Below, in pieces: positions 8,423 to 17,226 of a stretch of 51,826 nucleotides of DNA. A model generated the notes under the pieces. The model saw nothing but the letters and a program-made list of their open reading frames with translations. It was not told the DNA's origin and did no database searches. The DNA comes from Gemmatimonadales bacterium (GTDB lineage Bacteria > Gemmatimonadota > Gemmatimonadetes > Gemmatimonadales > GWC2-71-9). A program made the position numbers and the translations under genes. The stretch spans positions 1 through 51,826 of the forward strand of contig JAICJD010000006.1 of NCBI GenBank assembly GCA_025928645.1, in the 5' to 3' direction. Every line of letters starts with the position of its first letter. Within the stretch, counting starts at the first letter, position 1.

Positions 8423-9538
8423 ATGAGCAGGGTGCGAGTATTGGTCGGCACACGGAAGGGGGCGTTCATTCTGGGCGCCGACGGAAAGCGCGACCGATGG
8501 GAGGTGAGCGGGCCGCACTTTCCCGGGTGGGAGATCTACCACGTCAAAGGGTCGCCGGTCGATCCCAATCGGCTGTACGCGTCGCAGACGAGCGGCTGGT
8601 TCGGTCAGGTGATGCAGCGCTCGGACGACGGCGGGAAGACCTGGAACGCCGTGGGCAACAAGTTCGAATACGAAGGTGTGCCCGGCACGCATCAATGGTA
8701 TGACGGCACCCAGCACCCGTGGGCCTTCGCGCGAGTATGGCACCTCGAGCCCTCGCTGACCGACCCAGACACGGTCTATGCCGGCGTCGAGGACGCGGCG
8801 CTGTTCCGCTCCACCGACGGGGGCGCCACCTGGCAGGAATTGCCGGGTCTGCGCACCCATGAGTCCGGCCCGAAGTGGCAGCCGGGGGCGGGCGGCATGT
8901 GTCTGCATACCATTCTGCTCGATCCCCAGAATCCCAAGCGGATGTTCGTTGCCATCTCGGCGGCCGGCGCGTTCCGCACCGATGATGGCGGCGCCACCTG
9001 GACGCCGATCAACCGCGGGCTCAAGTCACAGGGCATCCCGAGCCCGGAGGCGGAGGTCGGCCACTGCGTGCACCGCATCGCGTTGCATCCCTCGCGCCCA
9101 GGCGTGCTCTTCATGCAGAAGCACTGGGACGTGATGCGGAGTGACGATGGCGGCGACTCGTGGCACGAGGTGAGCGGCGACCTGCCGACCGACTTCGGCT
9201 TTCCGATCGACGTCCACGCGCACGAGCCGGAGACGATCTACGTCGTGCCGATCACGAGCGACTCCTACCACTTTCCGCCAGACGGCCGGCTGCGCGTGTA
9301 CCGGAGCCGGACGGGCGGCAACGAGTGGGAGCCGCTGGCGAAGGGACTGCCCCAGCAGGACTGCTACGTCAACGTGCTCCGCGACGCGATGGCGGTGGAC
9401 CGCCTTGACCCCTGTGGCGTGTACTTCGGCACCACCGGCGGGCAGGTGTATGCGTCCGCGGACGCGGGCAACACCTGGGCGCCGATCGTGCGCGATCTGC
9501 CGGCCGTGCTGTCGGTGGAGGTCCAGTCGCTCCCGTGA
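8423..9538 (+). CDS. Asp-box (BNR) beta-propeller protein, sialidase/VPS10-like
   Basis: 371 residues with a strong GAGGAGG site upstream. It contains repeated Asp-box motifs S/T-x-D-x-G-x-T-W: [48 protein letters not shown] and [12 protein letters not shown], spaced about 55-70 residues apart, which indicates a 6-7-bladed propeller. No signal peptide is visible, so the protein is probably cytoplasmic, unlike secreted sialidases. Catalytic sialidase residues cannot be identified with confidence, so an enzyme activity is not claimed. Its TGA overlaps the GTG start of the ubiquitin-like gene, implying translational coupling. Confidence 0.85.
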   Translation: MSRVRVLVGTRKGAFILGADGKRDRWEVSGPHFPGWEIYHVKGSPVDPNRLYASQTSGWFGQVMQRSDDGGKTWNAVGNKFEYEGVPGTHQWYDGTQHPWAFARVWHLEPSLTDPDTVYAGVEDAALFRSTDGGATWQELPGLRTHESGPKWQPGAGGMCLHTILLDPQNPKRMFVAISAAGAFRTDDGGATWTPINRGLKSQGIPSPEAEVGHCVHRIALHPSRPGVLFMQKHWDVMRSDDGGDSWHEVSGDLPTDFGFPIDVHAHEPETIYVVPITSDSYHFPPDGRLRVYRSRTGGNEWEPLAKGLPQQDCYVNVLRDAMAVDRLDPCGVYFGTTGGQVYASADAGNTWAPIVRDLPAVLSVEVQSLP

Positions 9539-9831
9539 TCCGGGTCGTGCTTCCGACCCACCTGCGAACGCTCGCCGGGATCGCGGACGAGGTGCGGGTC
9601 ACGGTGCAAGGCCGGCCTACGCGGGGGAAGGTCCTCGACGCGCTGGAAGCGGCGCACCCCGTGCTGCGGGGCACCATTCGCGACCAGGCCACGCAGGTCC
9701 GGCGCCCCTTCCTTCGATTCTTCGCCTGCGAGCAGGACCTGACCCATGAGCCGCCCGACGCGCCGCTTCCCGAGGCCGTGGCCGCGGGCGACGAGCCGTA
9801 TCTCGTCGTCGGGGCCATGGCCGGCGGCTGA
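9535..9831 (+). CDS. MoaD/ThiS-family ubiquitin-like protein
   Basis: 98 residues from a GTG that overlaps the previous stop (GTGA). The sequence begins [15 protein letters not shown] and ends in [10 protein letters not shown]. The first beta-hairpin, the [10 protein letters not shown] helix and the C-terminal Gly-Gly are the hallmarks of beta-grasp sulfur carriers, which are adenylated at the terminal glycine by an E1-like enzyme and thiocarboxylated. No E1-like activating enzyme, molybdopterin synthase large subunit or thiamine gene is nearby, so it may serve a different pathway. The ECF sigma factor starts 5 bp downstream, making a tight three-gene group. Confidence 0.8.
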   Translation: MIRVVLPTHLRTLAGIADEVRVTVQGRPTRGKVLDALEAAHPVLRGTIRDQATQVRRPFLRFFACEQDLTHEPPDAPLPEAVAAGDEPYLVVGAMAGG

Positions 9832-9836
9832 GCCGC

Positions 9837-11111
9837 GTGTCGAATTCCGGCGATGCCGTTGTCCACGGCGCCATCGACGCCGTCTGGCGGATCGAATCGG
9901 CCCGGGTGATCGCCACGCTCACGCGCCTGGTGGGCGATGTCGGGCTGGCGGAGGAGCTGGCGCAGGACGCGCTGGTGGCGGCGCTCGAGCGGTGGCCGGA
10001 GCAGGGGATCCCGCGGAATCCGGGCGCCTGGCTCACGGCCGCCGCGAAGCACCGGGCGTACGATGCCCTGCGGCGCGACAAGGTGCTCGCGCGGAAGCAC
10101 GAGGAGCTGGGCCGCGAGCTCGAGGCACGCCAGGAATCGGCCGTGCCGGCGCTGGACGACGCCCTCGACGATCCGGTCGGCGACGATCTGCTCCGGCTGG
10201 TCTTCATCGCCTGCCACCCGGTGCTCTCGACCGAGGCCCGGGTGGCGCTCACCCTCCGCCTGGTCGGCGGCCTCACGACCGACGAGATCGCGCGCGCGTT
10301 CCTCGCCCCCGTCCCGACGATCGCGCAGCGGATCGTCCGCGCCAAGCGCACGCTGTCCGAGGCGCGGGTGCCGTTCGAGGTGCCGCGCGGCGACGAGCTG
10401 GGCGCCCGCCTCTCCTCCGTGCTCGAGGTGATCTACCTCGTGTTCAACGAGGGCTACTCCGCCACGGCGGGCGACGACTGGATGCGCCCGACCCTCTGCA
10501 ACGAGGCGCTCCGGCTGGGACGAATTCTGGCCGAGCTGATGCCGCACGAGCCGGAGGTGCACGGTCTCGTGGCCCTGTTGGAGATCCAGGCCTCGCGTCT
10601 CCGCGCGCGCACCGGTCCGTCGGGCGAGCCGGTGCTGCTCCTGAACCAGGACCGTGCGCGCTGGGATCAGCTGCTCATCCGGCGCGGCCTCGCGGCGCTC
10701 GCGCGCGCGGAGGCGCTGGGCGGCGCGCTGGGACCGTACGCGCTCCAGGCCGCGATCGCCGCGTGTCACGCCCGCGCGCACACCGCCGAGGAGACCGACT
10801 GGGAGGGGATCGCGGCCCTGTACGACGCGCTCTCTCAGCTCGCGCCCTCCCCGGTGGTCGAGCTCAATCGTGCCGTCGCGGTCGGCATGGCATTCGGACC
10901 GGTGGCGGGACTCGAGCTGGTGGATCGGCTCGTCGAGGCCGGCTCGCTCCAGGGCTATCATCTGCTGCCCAGCGTCCGCGGCGATCTGCTGTTTAAGCTC
11001 GGCCGGCTGGACGAGGCGCGGGCGGAATTCGAGCGGGCGGCGGGCCTTACCCGGAACGCGCGCGAGCAGCAGCTGCTGAGATCGCGGGCGGCGGCCTGCG
11101 GCGAGCCGTAG
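9837..11111 (+). CDS. ECF42-type RNA polymerase sigma factor with C-terminal TPR-like extension
   Basis: 424 residues, over twice the length of a simple ECF sigma factor. Sigma region 2 lies at about residues 15-85 (LTRLVGDVGLAEELAQDAL, NPGAWLTAAAKHRAYDALRR) and region 4 at about 120-175 (VALTLRLVGGLTTDEIARAF, IAQRIVRAKRTL). A long helical extension follows, with VIYLVFNEGYSA, WDQLLIRRGL, PYALQAAIAACHARA and LYDALSQLAPSPVVELNRAVA, the typical DUF6596/TPR-like tail of the ECF42 group. That tail is known to be needed for activity in the group, which usually lacks a classical anti-sigma factor. The DGPF/YCII-type partner gene normally found beside ECF42 is absent here; the neighbours are the ubiquitin-like and propeller genes. 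Confidence 0.92.
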   Translation: MSNSGDAVVHGAIDAVWRIESARVIATLTRLVGDVGLAEELAQDALVAALERWPEQGIPRNPGAWLTAAAKHRAYDALRRDKVLARKHEELGRELEARQESAVPALDDALDDPVGDDLLRLVFIACHPVLSTEARVALTLRLVGGLTTDEIARAFLAPVPTIAQRIVRAKRTLSEARVPFEVPRGDELGARLSSVLEVIYLVFNEGYSATAGDDWMRPTLCNEALRLGRILAELMPHEPEVHGLVALLEIQASRLRARTGPSGEPVLLLNQDRARWDQLLIRRGLAALARAEALGGALGPYALQAAIAACHARAHTAEETDWEGIAALYDALSQLAPSPVVELNRAVAVGMAFGPVAGLELVDRLVEAGSLQGYHLLPSVRGDLLFKLGRLDEARAEFERAAGLTRNAREQQLLRSRAAACGEP

Positions 11112-11156
11112 CCGCGCTCGCCCGGCGCTCCGATAGCCGGCCGGGGCTCCGCGGGC

Positions 11157-11175
11157 CCTGGGGCTTCGCCCTAGG
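11157..11175 (+). terminator. Hairpin after the sigma factor gene
   Basis: CCTGGGGC and GCCCTAGG pair over 8 bp (one G-T wobble) with a 3-base loop, 46 bp after the sigma factor stop. No T-run follows, so its terminator role is uncertain. Confidence 0.35.
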
Positions 11176-11234
11176 CACCTGCACGCCCCGACATGTACAT
11201 TCAGCGACTCCCACCAGCTTCGGGCCCGAGCTCC

Positions 11235-12338
11235 ATGCAGCCTTCTCGGTGGTTCGCGATCGCAGTCACGGCGGCGCTCCTCGCGGGCCGCACGCACGCC
11301 GGGTGCGCGCAGCAGCTCACCTGGAATAACGGGCTCACGTTCTATCTCGACAACACCGAGTTCTTCAACCCGTACCGCACCGGCGAAACGCTGCTCGGCG
11401 GGCAGATCCTGAGCTACATCTCCGCGGCGCTCGGCCCCCGTACCGAGGTCGTCGCCGGGTTTCACGGCAACCACCAGAGCGGCGATTCCCGCTTCCTGAG
11501 CCCGTTCAAACCGATCCTCGGCTTCCGCTACCGCACCGAGCACTCGCTCGGCGTGATCGGCACCCTGGTGACCGAAGGCCGGCACGGCTATCTCGAGCCG
11601 CTCGAGGGCACGCTCCTCGACATCACGCGGCCGGTGGAGTACGGCGTGCAGTGGCGCGAGCAGCACACGGCCGGCGGCGGCGAGCTGTTCCTCAACTGGC
11701 AGCGGCTCAATACCTCGAGCGGCCGGGAGGTGTTCGACTACGGCCTGCTGCTGCACGCCGATCCGCTGTCCTGGCTTCGGCTCGAGCTCCAGGGGCACGG
11801 CCTGCATCATGGCGGACAGCTCTACACGGCGGGCCAGCCGGTCGTGAACAATCAGGTACTCGCGCTCGGCGGACAGATCAGCGGCCGGCTTCCGCTGCTC
11901 GGCGCGAGTACGTTCCGCGCCTTTCAGCTCCTGAGCCACGGCGACATCGACAGCCTGCCGTCGGGACGGCCGAATCATGGGCACGGGACGTATCTGCGGG
12001 CGGGGTTCCGGCCGGGCAACTGGCTGGAGCTGTTCGCCATTCAGTGGTGGGGCCGCGACTTCGTCTCGAACGAGGGAGACGCGAACTACAACTCGCAGGG
12101 CTCGAACCCCGGGTTCTACCATCCCTATCGCAAGTATCAGGAGATCGGGCTTGCGCGGCTCACGCCGATCGAGTCCGGCCTTACGCTTGACACCGAGCTC
12201 CGCTTCCATCGCATCGACGACCGCCGGAGCATCGCGATCGGCACGTCCCCATGGGAGTACTCCTACCGGGTAATGGTGCGCGCGCCGTTCAGCATGCGGC
12301 TCCAGCCGCAGGCCGCACCCGTGCCGGAGGCGCCGTAG
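11235..12338 (+). CDS. Exported, probably outer-membrane-associated protein of unknown function
   Basis: 367 residues from the ATG at 11235, chosen because a compact signal peptide starts there (MQPSRWFAIAVTAALLAG to AHAGCAQQ-like cleavage region); an ATG at 11193 would add 14 residues ahead of the signal. The mature part alternates hydrophobic and polar residues and is rich in aromatic residues at strand ends (GFRYRTEHSLGVIGTLV, WLRLELQGHGLHHGG, YLRAGFRPGNWLELFAIQWW, YSYRVMVRAPF), which fits an outer-membrane beta-barrel. I do not recognise a named family. It is a separate unit from the sigma factor gene, about 120 bp downstream. A short hairpin overlaps its stop codon. Confidence 0.7.
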   Translation: MQPSRWFAIAVTAALLAGRTHAGCAQQLTWNNGLTFYLDNTEFFNPYRTGETLLGGQILSYISAALGPRTEVVAGFHGNHQSGDSRFLSPFKPILGFRYRTEHSLGVIGTLVTEGRHGYLEPLEGTLLDITRPVEYGVQWREQHTAGGGELFLNWQRLNTSSGREVFDYGLLLHADPLSWLRLELQGHGLHHGGQLYTAGQPVVNNQVLALGGQISGRLPLLGASTFRAFQLLSHGDIDSLPSGRPNHGHGTYLRAGFRPGNWLELFAIQWWGRDFVSNEGDANYNSQGSNPGFYHPYRKYQEIGLARLTPIESGLTLDTELRFHRIDDRRSIAIGTSPWEYSYRVMVRAPFSMRLQPQAAPVPEAP

Positions 12339-12346
12339 CGCCTCCG
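12325..12346 (+). terminator. Hairpin overlapping the stop codon
   Basis: A perfect 9-bp stem (CGGAGGCGC with GCGCCTCCG) with a 4-base loop contains the TAG stop of the outer-membrane-like gene. A C-rich rather than T-rich tract follows, so it may act as a weak or factor-dependent terminator. Confidence 0.4.
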
Positions 12347-12445
12347 CCCCCCGCTCGCTTGACCGCCCGTCCTGGCCCCGGTTTTGCCCCTCCCCGGTCG
12401 GCTCTCCATTTCCAATCTCTGGCATCTCCCTGTACAGGAGGACGC

Positions 12446-13228
12446 ATGGCGGCTAACCGACTGACAATCCTCACGCTCGCGGTGCTAACGGCGTGCGGCG
12501 GCGACCGCAACGCGAGCATGGCGGCTGACAGCCTGAGCCGCGACTTGCAACGGCTTCCCGTAGACTCCTCGGCGACCCTGAGCGACCAGGCGGGCGCCAC
12601 CCCGGTCCACACGGCCCCCGCTCCGGCACCGGCCCACGCGCCCAAGCCCCGGCCCAAGCCGACCCCGGTGAAGGCGGCCCCCAAGCCCGCGCCCGCGCCG
12701 GCTCCGCTGGCCCTCGCTTCGGGCACCACGCTCTCGACCGACGTGGATCGCGAGATCTCGTCCAAGACCGACAAGCCCGGCGCCACCGTGACCAGCACCG
12801 TGGCGAGCGATGTGCGTGACGCGTCGGGACGAGTGGTGATTCCGGCGGGCTCCAAGGTCACGCTCACGATCACCGAGATCCACGAGTCGGAGAACAAGAG
12901 CGACAAGACCGGCAAGCTGGCGCTTACGCCTACCGCGGTCGAGATCCAGGGCCAGAGCTATGCCCTGAGCGGCTCGGCCACGGCGCTCGAGCGGACGCTG
13001 CGCGACCGCAAGACGAACGCGGGCGACGTCGCGAAGGTCGGGGCGGGGACGGCCGCCGGCGCGATCGTGGGCCGCGTGGTCGGCGGGAGCACCAAGGGGG
13101 CAGTGATCGGCGGCATCATCGGCGGCGCGATCGGCGCCCAGCGCGCGGTCGAGACGCAGGACCGCGATGTCGTCGTGCCGTCCAATTCGAAGGTGGAGGT
13201 GACGCTCTCGGGACCGTTCACGCGCTGA
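12446..13228 (+). CDS. Glycine-zipper lipoprotein of unknown function
   Basis: 260 residues; ATG at 12446 preceded by CAGGAGGA. The signal sequence ends in AVLTACGG, a clear lipobox with Cys at about residue 17. A Pro/Ala/Lys-rich linker (about 55-90) leads to a beta-rich domain (about 90-190) containing VVIPAGSKVTLTITEIHESE and a late phrase VVVPSNSKVEVTLSGPF. Between them a glycine-zipper segment (about 205-235, GAIVGRVVGGSTKGAVIGGI) may insert in or associate with a membrane. The Pro/Ala linker suggests a cell-wall-spanning tether. No partner is evident nearby; a perfect hairpin terminates the unit at 13275. Confidence 0.75.
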   Translation: MAANRLTILTLAVLTACGGDRNASMAADSLSRDLQRLPVDSSATLSDQAGATPVHTAPAPAPAHAPKPRPKPTPVKAAPKPAPAPAPLALASGTTLSTDVDREISSKTDKPGATVTSTVASDVRDASGRVVIPAGSKVTLTITEIHESENKSDKTGKLALTPTAVEIQGQSYALSGSATALERTLRDRKTNAGDVAKVGAGTAAGAIVGRVVGGSTKGAVIGGIIGGAIGAQRAVETQDRDVVVPSNSKVEVTLSGPFTR

Positions 13229-13274
13229 ACGGCTTGTGATCGTGCGCCCGGCAGCCGCCGGGCGCGGTGGGGTC

Positions 13275-13306
13275 GAAGGGAGCACGCCCGAAGGCGTGCT
13301 CCCTTC
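13275..13306 (+). terminator. Perfect 14-bp hairpin terminator
   Basis: GAAGGGAGCACGCC and GGCGTGCTCCCTTC pair without mismatch around a CGAA loop, 46 bp after the lipoprotein stop. The core layout (CGAAGGG...GC...CCCTTCG) resembles the inner part of the palindromic repeat at 20064-20133, so it may be a short relative of that family used as a terminator. Confidence 0.6.
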
Positions 13307-13368
13307 GTGCTTCGGGGCGGCCGCCCGTGTGACCCATGACACCGCCGACAGCGGGTTAGACTTCGACC

Positions 13369-13665
13369 ATGTCCAGGGCCTTTGTGGACGAGGATGCGGG
13401 TGGCGGCGAGGCGCCGGGCCGCTACACGCTTCCCGAGCGTACCGATCCGACCTTCGACCGCGCCGCCGCCCGCGCGCTGCTCCGCGGCGCGGACCAGGGC
13501 GACACCGCCGGTGCGGAGGCCGCCACCGGATATTTCTGGGGCGACCCCGCGCTCTTCGCGGAGGTGGAGCGGATTCTCGCCGAAGCGCGCGAGGACCACG
13601 ACGACCGCCTGGAGCAGCTGGCCGAGCGATTCCTCCGCGGACCGGTCCGCCGGCGCCGCACCTAG
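13369..13665 (+). CDS. Small protein of unknown function
   Basis: 98 residues, beginning MSRAFVDEDAGG. The body is acidic and helical (RAAARALLRGADQGDTAGAE, then AEVERILAEAREDHDDRLEQ), ending in a basic tail PVRRRRT. Codon use matches neighbouring genes and the downstream gene begins 12 bp later behind a strong AGGAGG site, which supports expression of both. The first residues resemble the N-terminal tag seen in some GreA-family proteins, but the GreA fold itself is missing. No function is claimed. Confidence 0.6.
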   Translation: MSRAFVDEDAGGGEAPGRYTLPERTDPTFDRAAARALLRGADQGDTAGAEAATGYFWGDPALFAEVERILAEAREDHDDRLEQLAERFLRGPVRRRRT

Positions 13666-13677
13666 CCAGGAGGCACC

Positions 13678-14067
13678 ATGGACGACGCCCGTGACCGCAT
13701 TCCCGCCGCCGAGCTCGACGCGGCGCTCAATCCCGATCGCGACGAGCAGCAGGCCCGGGCCCGCGAGCACAATCTGGACGTGCTCGGCCAGCGCGGGGTC
13801 CGGTTGTTCGGCGACGAGCTTGACGACGAGCTGGCCGACCTCTGGTCGGCGGTGGACCGCTTCGAGTCGGCCGTCGAGGCTCGGGGAGGCGATACCTTCA
13901 CCAACGCGCCGGACTCCTCCGAGCCCGACAACCCCGCGTTCGTGCTGCCCGAGCGCAAGGCGCGGGAACCGGTTGCCGCGTACGTCCACCGGATCCACGA
14001 GGCAACGGAGCGGCTGCGGACGTTCGAGCGCAAGCCGGACGGGGGGTCGGGGGACGCGAGGGACTGA
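13678..14067 (+). CDS. Small acidic helical protein of unknown function
   Basis: 129 residues; ATG at 13678 is preceded by CCAGGAGGCACC. The protein is acidic, has no Cys, no signal and no membrane segment. It is mostly predicted helix with a loop region TFTNAPDSSEPDNPAFV. The phrase LGQRGVRLFGDELDDELADL is distinctive. It follows the preceding small gene closely and probably shares its transcript. A palindromic repeat lies just downstream and could end the message. No family recognised. Confidence 0.62.
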   Translation: MDDARDRIPAAELDAALNPDRDEQQARAREHNLDVLGQRGVRLFGDELDDELADLWSAVDRFESAVEARGGDTFTNAPDSSEPDNPAFVLPERKAREPVAAYVHRIHEATERLRTFERKPDGGSGDARD

Positions 14068-14090
14068 TTGCAGTGAGGGGGTGAGCCGCT

Positions 14091-14177
14091 CTGTCATCCG
14101 GAGCGAAGCGAGGGATCTTCCCGGGCCGAGTTCGAGCCATTTCTGGGCAAGATCCCTCGCTTCGCTCGGGATGACAG
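14091..14177. repeat. REP-like palindromic repeat, copy A
   Basis: 29-bp arms 14091-14119 (CTGTCATCCGGAGCGAAGCG and on) and 14149-14177 are inverted with one mismatch around a 29-bp loop. It lies between two convergent genes, where the hairpin could terminate transcription from both sides. Relatives are at 20064, 39134 and 44557. Confidence 0.85.
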
Positions 14178-14211
14178 ACTGTCCCCCGGATGACGACCAG
14201 TTCCCCCCCCG

Positions 14212-15960
14212 TTACCGCCGCAGCAACTCGCTCCGCCGGTAGGGGAACACGTCCACCACCTCGCCGGCCCGAAGCCGCCGCTGGGCCTCCTGCCAGAACC
14301 CGACGTCGAGCAGATCGCCGTGGGCGGCCAGAAAGGCGTCGCGCAGCTCGCCCGGCGGCACCAGGAACGCGTGGAACTCCTCGGGAAACACGTCGTTCAC
14401 GCCCACCGAGAACCACGGCTCCGCCGACATCTCGTCCTCGTAGGTGACGGGCTCGGGAATGTGGCGGAACCGGCACTCGGTGAGCAGGCACAGCTCGTCG
14501 TAGTCGTAGCAGATCACCCGCCCGTTGCGCGTCACGCCGAAGTTCTTGAGCAGCATGTCGCCGGTGAAGATGTCGGCCGCGGCCAGGTCCTTGATGGCGT
14601 TGCCGTAGTCGGCCACGGCCTCGCGGGCGGCCGCCGGATCCGCCTCGCGCAGGTACAGGTTGAGCGGCGTCACCCGGCGCTCGGTGTAGACATGGCGCAC
14701 GATCACCCGGTCGCCCTCGATCCGGACCGTGCGTGAGGCCACCTCGAGCAGATAGGCCAGCAGCTCCTCGGGGAAGCAGCGCCGGGGGAACTCGAGATGC
14801 TCGAACTCCTGTGCGTCGGCCAGGCGGCCCACCCGGTCGCGCACGAAGACGAAGTGGTACTTGTCCATGACCGCCTGGCGGGTGGTGTTCTTGGGCGCGC
14901 CGAAGCTGTCCTTGATGACCTTGAACACCAGGCTCAGCGCGGGCAGCGTGAACACGGCCATGACCATGCCCTCGTCGCCCTCGGCCGGGCTGAACCGCGC
15001 CGACGGGTCGGCCAGGTGGGCCACGAGCATCCGGAACAGCTCGGTCTTCCCGTGTTTGTTGTGGCCGATGCCGTTGTACAGTTCGTCGATGCGCTTGTTG
15101 GGCATGATCGAGAGCAGGAACTCGACCAGCTCGCGCGGGTTGGGCGCGTCCACCCGGAAGTAGGACCAGCTGAAGCCGAACACGACGCTGGCCTCGTTCT
15201 GGGTGAGCAGCACGGCGTCGACCACGATGCCGCGCTCCGCCCGGAGCAGGGGAAGCACCAGCGGGAGCGTCGCCGTGCCGCGCCGGATCCGGCCCACCAG
15301 ATACGCGCCTTTGTTGCGGAAGAACACCGGGCGCAGCACGTCCACGTCGACAGGCCCTCGCTCGGGCAGCGCGCGCAGCGCGTCTTCGATCTGCCGCGCG
15401 ACGATCGCCGCGTCGCGCTCGAGCGAGGCGAAGGGCACCGACCAGGCGAACCGGCCGAGGATGCGGCCCACCAGGGCGGCGTCCACGGTGTCCACCCGGT
15501 CGCGCTCGAACAAGGGCGCGCGGCCGGGCTCGACCGGCGCGGGCGACGGATCCACGTACTCGATGGCCGAGTCCACGCCCACCGTGCTGAACACCCGGCG
15601 GGTCACCGAGTTGAAGAAGGTCTGCGCCAGTTCCGCGTCGGGGCGGCGGAGGGCGCGCGCCGCGTGGCGGGCCCGCATGGCCGCCCACAGCGTACGCTCC
15701 ATGACCGCGTCTTCCAGGATGTCGTGCACGTCGGCCACGGCCCCATCCACGTGGATGCGGTAGAGCGCCAGGCGCTCGGTGGCGTCGGCCTGCGCGCCGA
15801 GCCAGTCGCGCTGCTCGAATCGCTCGCGCGCCCGGCGGGTGACCTCCTCGAAGCCGCGCTGGTAGCGCTCGTAGGCCGCGTGAATGGCTTCCACGGCGCG
15901 GTTGCCGATCTCGGGGCAGGCGGGCAGATTGAGCGTCGTCTCAGCGCCGATCGCACTCAT
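14212..15960 (-). CDS. aceK: Isocitrate dehydrogenase kinase/phosphatase AceK
   Basis: 582 residues, close to the usual ~578. The N-terminal regulatory half is helical ([20 protein letters not shown]). The kinase-like half carries the expected phrases [20 protein letters not shown] (nucleotide-binding lobe), [38 protein letters not shown] (catalytic Asp and metal-binding Asn) and [10 protein letters not shown] (DYD metal-binding motif). AceK both phosphorylates and dephosphorylates isocitrate dehydrogenase on one Ser, diverting carbon to the glyoxylate shunt. Its substrate gene lies divergently, with 26 bp between the two start codons. The usual aceA and aceB neighbours are not in the window. 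The ATG at 15960 has only a weak GGA site. Confidence 0.96.
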   Translation of the reverse strand: MSAIGAETTLNLPACPEIGNRAVEAIHAAYERYQRGFEEVTRRARERFEQRDWLGAQADATERLALYRIHVDGAVADVHDILEDAVMERTLWAAMRARHAARALRRPDAELAQTFFNSVTRRVFSTVGVDSAIEYVDPSPAPVEPGRAPLFERDRVDTVDAALVGRILGRFAWSVPFASLERDAAIVARQIEDALRALPERGPVDVDVLRPVFFRNKGAYLVGRIRRGTATLPLVLPLLRAERGIVVDAVLLTQNEASVVFGFSWSYFRVDAPNPRELVEFLLSIMPNKRIDELYNGIGHNKHGKTELFRMLVAHLADPSARFSPAEGDEGMVMAVFTLPALSLVFKVIKDSFGAPKNTTRQAVMDKYHFVFVRDRVGRLADAQEFEHLEFPRRCFPEELLAYLLEVASRTVRIEGDRVIVRHVYTERRVTPLNLYLREADPAAAREAVADYGNAIKDLAAADIFTGDMLLKNFGVTRNGRVICYDYDELCLLTECRFRHIPEPVTYEDEMSAEPWFSVGVNDVFPEEFHAFLVPPGELRDAFLAAHGDLLDVGFWQEAQRRLRAGEVVDVFPYRRSELLRR

Positions 15961-15986
15961 TCCGGTACGTCCGAAGGAACAGGTCC

Positions 15987-17210
15987 ATGACAGTTTCCGT
16001 CCGTGGCGATGCCATCACCATGCGCGAGGGCAAACTTCAGGTGCCGGCCCAGCCGGTCATCCCCTTCATCGAGGGCGACGGCACCGGCCCCGACATCTGG
16101 CGCGCCGCGCAGCACGTCTTCGACGCCGCCGTGGCGCACGCCTACGGCGGCAAACGCCGCATCGCGTGGCACGAGGTCCTCGCAGGGGAGAAAGCCAAGA
16201 ACCAGCTCAACAGCTGGCTCCCCGACGATACCCTCGCCGCCATCGAGCACTACCTCGTCGCCATCAAGGGGCCGCTTACGACCCCGGTGGGCGGCGGCTT
16301 CCGCTCGCTCAACGTCGCCCTGCGCCAGAAGCTCGATCTCTACGCCTGCGTCCGTCCGGTGCGCTGGTTCGAGGGGGTGCCCTCGCCGGTCAAGGCGCCG
16401 CAGGACGTGGACATGGTGATCTTCCGCGAGAACACGGAGGACATCTACGCCGGGATCGAGTACAAGGCGCGGAGCGACGAGGCTCGCCGGGTGATCGAGT
16501 TCCTCCAGCAGCAGATGGGCGCCCAGACCATCCGGTTCCCGGGCTCGAGCGCGATCGGCATCAAGCCCGTGTCCGAGGAAGGGTCGAAGCGGCTCATCCG
16601 CGCCGCGCTCGACTACGCCGTGACCCGCAAGCTTCCGAGCGTGACGCTGGTCCACAAGGGCAACATCATGAAGTACACCGAAGGCGGCTTCCGCGACTGG
16701 GGCTACCAGCTCGCCCGCGAGGAGTACGGCGCGGTCGAGATCGACGGCGGCCCCTGGTGCCGGCTTCCCACCGGCGTGGTGGTGAAGGATGTCATCGCGG
16801 ACGCCTTCCTGCAGCAGATCCTCACCCGCCCGCGCGAGTACAGCGTCATCGCCACGATGAACCTGAACGGCGACTACATCTCCGACGCGCTGGCCGCCCA
16901 GGTGGGCGGCATCGGCATCGCGCCGGGGGCCAACATCAACTATCTCACCGGCCACGCGGTGTTTGAGGCGACCCACGGCACCGCGCCTCGCTACGCGGAC
17001 CAGGACAAGGTGAACCCCGGCTCGGTCATCCTGTCCGGTGAGATGATGTTCCGCCACCTGGGCTGGACGGAGGCGGCCGACCTGATCGTTTCCTCGCTCG
17101 AGAAGACGATCGCCCAGAAGCGGGTCACCTACGATTTCGAGCGGCTCATGACGGGGGCTACGCTGCTCAAGACCAGCGAGTTCGGGAACGCGATGGTGGA
17201 GAATATGTGA
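15987..17210 (+). CDS. icd: NADP-dependent isocitrate dehydrogenase
   Basis: 407 residues, usual length about 416. Oxidatively decarboxylates isocitrate to 2-oxoglutarate in the TCA cycle. Visible signatures: [11 protein letters not shown] at the N-terminus, [13 protein letters not shown] (Ser107, equivalent to the AceK target Ser113 of E. coli), [44 protein letters not shown], and the metal/product-binding run [19 protein letters not shown]. The target Ser is intact, so control by the divergently encoded AceK is credible. An AAGGAA site precedes the ATG. Promoters for both genes must overlap each other or lie inside the opposite gene. Confidence 0.97.
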   Translation: MTVSVRGDAITMREGKLQVPAQPVIPFIEGDGTGPDIWRAAQHVFDAAVAHAYGGKRRIAWHEVLAGEKAKNQLNSWLPDDTLAAIEHYLVAIKGPLTTPVGGGFRSLNVALRQKLDLYACVRPVRWFEGVPSPVKAPQDVDMVIFRENTEDIYAGIEYKARSDEARRVIEFLQQQMGAQTIRFPGSSAIGIKPVSEEGSKRLIRAALDYAVTRKLPSVTLVHKGNIMKYTEGGFRDWGYQLAREEYGAVEIDGGPWCRLPTGVVVKDVIADAFLQQILTRPREYSVIATMNLNGDYISDALAAQVGGIGIAPGANINYLTGHAVFEATHGTAPRYADQDKVNPGSVILSGEMMFRHLGWTEAADLIVSSLEKTIAQKRVTYDFERLMTGATLLKTSEFGNAMVENM

Positions 17211-17226
17211 GGCCAGGCGCGCCTTC

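Noticed and set aside
9369-12425. Long open frame on the minus strand opposite the propeller, carrier, sigma factor and exported-protein genes
   Set aside because: It is an antisense shadow of GC-rich genes: Arg/Ala/Pro-rich composition, no recognisable domain, and it crosses several well-supported genes and their borders.
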